A stretch of DNA of 64,000 nt from Bin87 sp965204395 (GTDB lineage Bacteria; Chloroflexota; Dehalococcoidia; Lucifugimonadales; UBA3495): the NCBI GenBank assembly GCA_965204395.1, contig OZ241987.1, positions 3,968,001-4,032,000 on the forward strand, read 5' to 3'. Of this stretch, positions 60,129-64,000 are shown one piece after another (the stretch's first letter is position 1; every line of letters starts with the position of its first letter). The position numbers and the translations under genes are program-made. The notes under the pieces are model-generated. The model was not told the DNA's origin, ran no database searches, and saw nothing but the letters and a program-made list of their open reading frames with translations.

Positions 60129-61016
60129 CTAAGCCTCCGGAAAGGGATTCAACCCCAGCATCTCCCTCGCTTCTTGAGGCGTGGCCGGCTCACGACCGTG
60201 CAGCCGCGCCATCGTGGTCGCCCACTCGATGTATTCGGCGTTGGACTTCGGCTGCGGGTTGTTGGGTAGATACGGGCTGTCTTCAAACCCGACCCTGATG
60301 TGGTAACCCGTAGCGATGGCGATGGCGCACAACGGGAACGTCTGCCCCATGCTGCTGTGGGTCAACCACGTGGATTCGGGATAGTGCTCCCGGATGGTCT
60401 CGGCGATCAGCGTGTAGTTGCGCGGAGACCCCACCATGGACTGCCTGCCATCGCCCCAATGGGCGCCCGGTTCCACCAGAAAATATCGGGTGTCCTTGAT
60501 ATAGCCCTCTCGCATTAGGGTGAAAGCGTTGTTCACGTCGCCCATGTCGTGGACGGCCGGCTCGGGGAAAGTGCCCCGTTGATAGCAGGCGTCCAGAGTC
60601 GCCGTGATGTCCTCAAATGAATTCGGGGAGATTGTCGTTCGCCGCCTCCCGGTCTGGGGATCCAAAGCCCATCGGACTCCCATTCCCAGGTTCAACGACA
60701 CCATCTCGACGGGTTGGGGAGTCTCCAGCAGGTAGCGGGTGACCGCTTCCACCGGCACGTGGGCCTGCCGCGCCGTGGTGTGGTTGAGGACCAAATCGCA
60801 CTGAGCGCGGATCATCGCGTCGGCTTGGGCGTACCACGCCGGATCGTAGCTGATGCCGCCATCGGGCGTACGCGCATGGATGTGCACTATCGAAGCGCCC
60901 GCTTCGTAGCATCGAATTGCCTCTTGCGCGACCTCTTCCGGAGTCCACGGCACGTTGGGGTTGTGTTCCCGCCCACGGCCGCCGTTCAGGCATCCCTTGA
61001 TAATGATCTTGTCCAT
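60129..61016 (-). CDS. BKACE family protein (3-keto-5-aminohexanoate cleavage enzyme-like, DUF849)
   Basis: 295 residues with the TIM-barrel motifs of beta-keto acid cleavage enzymes: IIKGCLNGGRGREHNPNVPWT, GASIVHIHARTPDGGISYDP with the HxH metal site, TTISPNSFEDI and HIRVGFEDSPYLPNN, whose Glu-Asp pair is typical. Family members cleave beta-keto acids with acetyl-CoA. The substrate specificity pocket was not decoded. It is the only minus-strand gene of this end of the window. Confidence 0.92.
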   Translation of the reverse strand: MDKIIIKGCLNGGRGREHNPNVPWTPEEVAQEAIRCYEAGASIVHIHARTPDGGISYDPAWYAQADAMIRAQCDLVLNHTTARQAHVPVEAVTRYLLETPQPVEMVSLNLGMGVRWALDPQTGRRRTTISPNSFEDITATLDACYQRGTFPEPAVHDMGDVNNAFTLMREGYIKDTRYFLVEPGAHWGDGRQSMVGSPRNYTLIAETIREHYPESTWLTHSSMGQTFPLCAIAIATGYHIRVGFEDSPYLPNNPQPKSNAEYIEWATTMARLHGREPATPQEAREMLGLNPFPEA

Positions 61017-61153
61017 CGTCGTCCGTCCCGTTGCTGATGTGGTCTAGCCCTATGTCCGGCCCCCTGTTTTTGAATGCTCCGGTTAGCTTTTTGGGCCATT
61101 CCCGCTCGTTGACCCGCAACCAATATCGGCGAGCCACCTCGGTTCGCCCGCTA

Positions 61154-61162
61154 TGCTATCAT
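61154..61162 (+). promoter_or_regulatory. Extended -10 promoter TGcTATCAT of the Mo hydroxylase gene
   Basis: TG at 61154-61155 and TATCAT at 61157-61162, followed by AGGCCCGCC; about 80 nt before the ATG. The 225-nt BKACE/hydroxylase gap otherwise shows no gene. Confidence 0.45.
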
Positions 61163-61241
61163 AGGCCCGCCTGAGGCCGCCGATCGTTGCGGGCTCGGCA
61201 ACCCGACTTGTTGATCCAACGATTTCACGGAGGAATCGCCG

Positions 61242-63566
61242 ATGCTGGACTATCAGCCCAACATGGTTCTGACTAGCGACAAAGAGTATAAAGTCGTTGG
61301 CACCCGTCCGGTCCGCCACGACGGTGCCGACAAGGTAACGGGACTGGCCCGCTACAGCGCTGACCTCAACCTGCCAGGAATGTTGTACGGGAAAGTCCTG
61401 CGCAGTCCTCACGCCCACGCCCGCATCAAGTCCATCGACACCAGCAGGGCTGAAGCCATTCCCGGCGTCCGCGCCATCGTCACCGGCGCCGACATCGTTG
61501 AGCCCACCGGCCGCGCGTCCGACCTCGCCGAAGGCTCGATGATCAACTTCAAGTTCCTGAGCAACAACATCATGGCTCAGGACAAAGCCCTGTACAAAGG
61601 ACACGCCATCGCAGCCGTGGCCGCGGTCAACGCTCACCTCGCTGAGGAAGCCCTCTCCGCTATCGAGGTCGAATACGAGGTGTTGCCCCCCGTGATGCAC
61701 GCTAGCGACGCCATGGCCGACGACGCGACGTTGGTCCATGATCGGCTGGCCCACTTCAACTCCGCAGCCACTCGGGCTGGCGGCATTCTGGACGACGACG
61801 ACGCCACTACCGGAACCAATATCGCGAACCGCTTCGAATTCCGGATGGGCGATCTTGACGCCGGGTTCGCTGAGGCCGACATAGTGGTGGAGCGCAGCGT
61901 TTCAACGTCCGCCGTGCACCAGGGTTACATCGAACCGCACGCCGGCACGGCCATGTGGCACGACGACGGCAGCCTCACCATTTGGTCCAGCAGCCAGGGG
62001 CACTTCACCGTGCGCGACCACACGGCCCGCCTCGTAGGCATCCCGGTTTCCAAGGTCAAGGCAATCCCCATGGAAATTGGCGGCGGCTTCGGCGCGAAGC
62101 TCGCCGTGTACATGGAACCAGTGGCGGCGCTCCTGGCGCGCAAAGCCCACGCTCCCGTCAAGCTCGCCATGAACCGCACCGAGGTTTTTGAGGCCACTGG
62201 ACCCACCTCGGGCACCGAAATTTCCTGCCGAATCGGCGCGACCAATGACGGTAAAATCACCGCCGCCGAGGTCCATCTTATTTTCGAGGCCGGCGCGTTC
62301 CCCGGTTCCCCGGTTGCAGGAGCGGCCAACTGCGTGCTCGCCGCGTACGACATCGCCAACACTTACATAGAGGGATACGACATCGTCGTGAACCGGCCCA
62401 AGACCGCGGCGTATCGCGCGCCCGGTTCCCCTGCGGCAGCCTACTGCGTGGAAGTCGCGTTGGATGAACTGGCCGAGAAACTCGGCATCGACGCGGTTGA
62501 TCTGCGCCTGATGAACAGCGCCAAGGAAGGCACCCGCCGTCCCACCGGCCCGTTGACTCCCAAGGTCGGCTACGTCGAAACCCTTGAGGCAACCAAGGCC
62601 CACCCGCACTATGCCGCGCCCAAGGACGGCAAGCGCCGCGGCCGGGGCGTCGCGTCCGGATTCTGGGGCAACAACACCGGACCGTCGGCTGCTGTCGCCC
62701 TGGTCAACCCCGATGGTACCGTAACGCTGACCGAAGGTTCGCCCGATATCGGAGGCACCCGCGCCTCCGTTTCCCAGCAGTTGGCCGAGGTGCTCGGCAT
62801 CCCCGTTGAGGACGTCAACCCGCAAATCGGCGATACCGACAGCATAGGCTTCACGTCGAACACCGGCGGCAGCAGCGTGACCTTCAAGACCGGTTTCGCG
62901 GCCTACACTGCGGCTCAGGACATCAGGCAACAAATGATTGCCCGAGCGGCCCGCATTTGGGAGGTGGAACCTGAAGAGGTCGAGTTCGAGGACGGCGTGC
63001 TCAAGCATCGGGCTGACGACCAGCTCCAGATGACCTTCCAGCAACTGGCCGCTCGCCAGGTTCCCACCGGCGGCCCCATCGTGGGACGCGGCGGCGTGAA
63101 CCCCGGCGGCGCGGGGCCGTGCATCGGCGTGCATATCGTCGACGTGGAGGTGGACGAGGACACCGGCAAGGTCGAGATCGTGCGCTATACCGCCATCCAG
63201 GACGCCGGCAAGGCCATTCACCCGTCCTACGTGGAAGGTCAGATCCAGGGCGGCGCGGTGCAGGGCATCGGCTGGGCTCTCAACGAGGAGTATTACACCA
63301 ACGACCAGGGGCACATGGTCAACTCCAGCTTCCTGGACTACCGAATGCCAACCAGCCTGGACCTGCCCATGATCGACACCTGCATCGTTGAGGTGGACAA
63401 CCCCAATCATCCCTACGGCGTGCGCGGCGTGGGTGAGGTGCCGATTGTTCCTCCCATGGCCGCCATCGCCAACGCCATCTATGACGCCGTGGGCGTGCGC
63501 CTGACGGTGCTGCCCATGAACCCCGGCAACGTCCTCGAAGCCCTCTGGGAAAAGAACGGCAGCTAG
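61242..63566 (+). CDS. Xanthine dehydrogenase family molybdopterin-binding (large) subunit
   Basis: 774 residues, the Mo-containing subunit of a molybdenum hydroxylase. N-terminal domain: GTRPVRHDGADKVTGLARYSAD and GMLYGKVLRSPHAHARIKSID. Mo-cofactor site: SSSQGHFTVRDHTARLVG, IGGGFGAKL, KTAAYRAPGSPAAAYCVE and near the end VRGVGEVPIVPP with the base-catalyst Glu. The CoxL signature AYxCSFR is absent, so it is not a form I CO dehydrogenase. The FAD and 2Fe-2S subunits are not found in this window. GGAGG precedes the ATG. Confidence 0.93.
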   Translation: MLDYQPNMVLTSDKEYKVVGTRPVRHDGADKVTGLARYSADLNLPGMLYGKVLRSPHAHARIKSIDTSRAEAIPGVRAIVTGADIVEPTGRASDLAEGSMINFKFLSNNIMAQDKALYKGHAIAAVAAVNAHLAEEALSAIEVEYEVLPPVMHASDAMADDATLVHDRLAHFNSAATRAGGILDDDDATTGTNIANRFEFRMGDLDAGFAEADIVVERSVSTSAVHQGYIEPHAGTAMWHDDGSLTIWSSSQGHFTVRDHTARLVGIPVSKVKAIPMEIGGGFGAKLAVYMEPVAALLARKAHAPVKLAMNRTEVFEATGPTSGTEISCRIGATNDGKITAAEVHLIFEAGAFPGSPVAGAANCVLAAYDIANTYIEGYDIVVNRPKTAAYRAPGSPAAAYCVEVALDELAEKLGIDAVDLRLMNSAKEGTRRPTGPLTPKVGYVETLEATKAHPHYAAPKDGKRRGRGVASGFWGNNTGPSAAVALVNPDGTVTLTEGSPDIGGTRASVSQQLAEVLGIPVEDVNPQIGDTDSIGFTSNTGGSSVTFKTGFAAYTAAQDIRQQMIARAARIWEVEPEEVEFEDGVLKHRADDQLQMTFQQLAARQVPTGGPIVGRGGVNPGGAGPCIGVHIVDVEVDEDTGKVEIVRYTAIQDAGKAIHPSYVEGQIQGGAVQGIGWALNEEYYTNDQGHMVNSSFLDYRMPTSLDLPMIDTCIVEVDNPNHPYGVRGVGEVPIVPPMAAIANAIYDAVGVRLTVLPMNPGNVLEALWEKNGS

Positions 63567-63579
63567 CAAAAAAATCGTT

Positions 63580-63602
63580 GGGGCGGGTTCGCTGCCCGCC
63601 CC
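63580..63602. repeat. GGGGCGGG-type hairpin after the Mo hydroxylase gene
   Basis: GGGGCGGG (63580-63587) and CCCGCCCC (63595-63602) around TTCGCTG, within the 66-nt gap before the MoaD-like gene. No T-run follows. Confidence 0.6.
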
Positions 63603-63632
63603 GATATGACACGACCACAAAGGGGGACAACA

Positions 63633-63902
63633 ATGCCAGACGTTTGGATACCCCCACAGATGCAACGAATCACCGGCGCGCCGGACCGCGTGCAGGTAGA
63701 AGGCGCGACAGTACGCCAGGTGATCAACAACCTGGAGCGGATGCACCCGGGCATCAAGGAACTCCTCTACGACGAGGAACTTGACGACATAACGCCGGGT
63801 CTGGCCGTTATTGTCGACGGCGACGTCAGCCAACTGGGCCTGATGGAGCGCGTCAGCGACGATACGGAGATGCACTTCCTCCCCGCCATCGGCGGCGGAT
63901 GA
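63633..63902 (+). CDS. MoaD/ThiS-like small sulfur carrier protein
   Basis: 89 residues from the ATG at 63633 (AGGGGG upstream). Beta-grasp pattern: VQVEGATVRQVINNLERMHPGIKELLYDEE and GLAVIVDGDVSQLGLMERVSDDTEMHFLPAIGGG. It ends in Gly-Gly, the thiocarboxylate or isopeptide site of MoaD/ThiS/ubiquitin-like proteins. The adjacent molybdenum hydroxylase makes a molybdopterin-related or sulfur-delivery role attractive but unproven. Confidence 0.85.
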   Translation: MPDVWIPPQMQRITGAPDRVQVEGATVRQVINNLERMHPGIKELLYDEELDDITPGLAVIVDGDVSQLGLMERVSDDTEMHFLPAIGGG

Positions 63903-63926
63903 CTCTCGAAACCCATGCAAAACCGC

Positions 63927-63953
63927 AAGGGCGACTCTCGGGCCGCCCTTTTT
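63927..63953 (+). terminator. Intrinsic terminator after the MoaD-like gene
   Basis: AAGGGCG (63927-63933) pairs with CGCCCTT (63944-63950) and is followed by TTT. Nothing further is recognised up to the window edge. Confidence 0.75.
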
Positions 63954-64000
63954 CGTGCCCGGTTACTCTGGAAATAGGGTCAGGACCGTCACCGTGCTGC

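Noticed and set aside
8779..63602. CRISPR array built from the GGGGCGGG repeats
   Set aside because: The units are single, far apart and palindromic, without regularly spaced spacers or cas genes.
61902..63920. 672-codon open frame on the minus strand over the Mo hydroxylase gene
   Set aside because: It is the antisense shadow of a clear xanthine-dehydrogenase-family protein; the translation is His/Val/Asp/Gly-rich without motifs and has no ribosome site.

Overview
The window is a GC-rich, densely packed bacterial chromosome segment. About 63 protein genes (one cut off at the left edge) occupy nearly all of it. No rRNA, tRNA, CRISPR array, prophage or intact insertion sequence was seen. The gene content and style suggest a member of Chloroflexota, perhaps a Dehalococcoidia or SAR202-like lineage. 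Pointers are an Oxa1-type YidC without the large periplasmic domain, paired DUF3105 proteins, luciferase-like (LLM) monooxygenases, an archaeal-type phosphoglycerate mutase, an HMG-CoA-synthase/OB-fold fusion next to an SCP-x-type thiolase, a BKACE enzyme, and many TTG/GTG starts. This assignment is an inference from content, not a search result.

Layout. 1-3008: end of the yidD-yidC-jag membrane-insertion cluster with a beta-propeller lipoprotein inserted. 3037-7945: purF-purM-(81-aa orphan)-purH and a YprB-type exonuclease. 7949-12762: SDR, a duplicated HYHYGP protein, SprT-like protease, LLM oxidoreductase, gamma-carbonic-anhydrase-like protein, SmpB. 12918-17310: lipoprotein S41 protease, HMGCS-OB fusion plus thiolase, VOC protein. 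17529-19429: minCDE. 19462-23760: MFS exporter, class III aminotransferase, ABM protein and a redoxin pair. 23833-33135, minus strand: purS, two DUF3105 proteins, purC, purB, a HAD phosphatase, purE, two orphans, purD, guaA. 33268-43961: tsaC, polyprenyl synthetase, pgk-apgM-tpiA, miaA, dapF, an orphan, dapL-like aminotransferase, hflX and a phosphoesterase. 43978-52686: formamidase, SDR, hppA, phosphodiesterase, LLM, orphan, HAD, amidase with a GatC/AtzG-like partner. 52830-55232: CPBP protease, cysC, trpA. 55233-56462: gene-free region rich in small palindromes. 56463-57861: an aromatic-rich leader peptide, a terminator and a DAHP synthase. 57967-63902: GNAT, cytidylate-kinase-like protein, rhomboid, BKACE, a molybdenum hydroxylase large subunit and a MoaD-like protein.

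How the genes work together. Nine purine genes (purF, M, H, S, C, B, E, D and guaA) lie in two opposed blocks, so most of the route from PRPP to IMP and GMP is here; purL, purQ, purN and purK are not. pgk, apgM and tpiA form a lower-glycolysis block. dapF and the DapL-like aminotransferase give the end of meso-diaminopimelate synthesis.

The most notable observation is a probable ribosome-mediated attenuator in front of the DAHP synthase gene. A TTGACA-17-TAGCAT promoter is followed 9 nt later by a 34-codon ORF with 8 Phe/Tyr codons among 12. A strong intrinsic terminator follows, with a competing upstream segment placed where the classical trp/phe model would need it. Other recurring signals are extended -10 promoters of the type TGcTATAATnCGCC, some so close to the start codon that leaderless mRNAs are likely, and dispersed GGGGCGGG...CCCGCCCC hairpins at gene ends.
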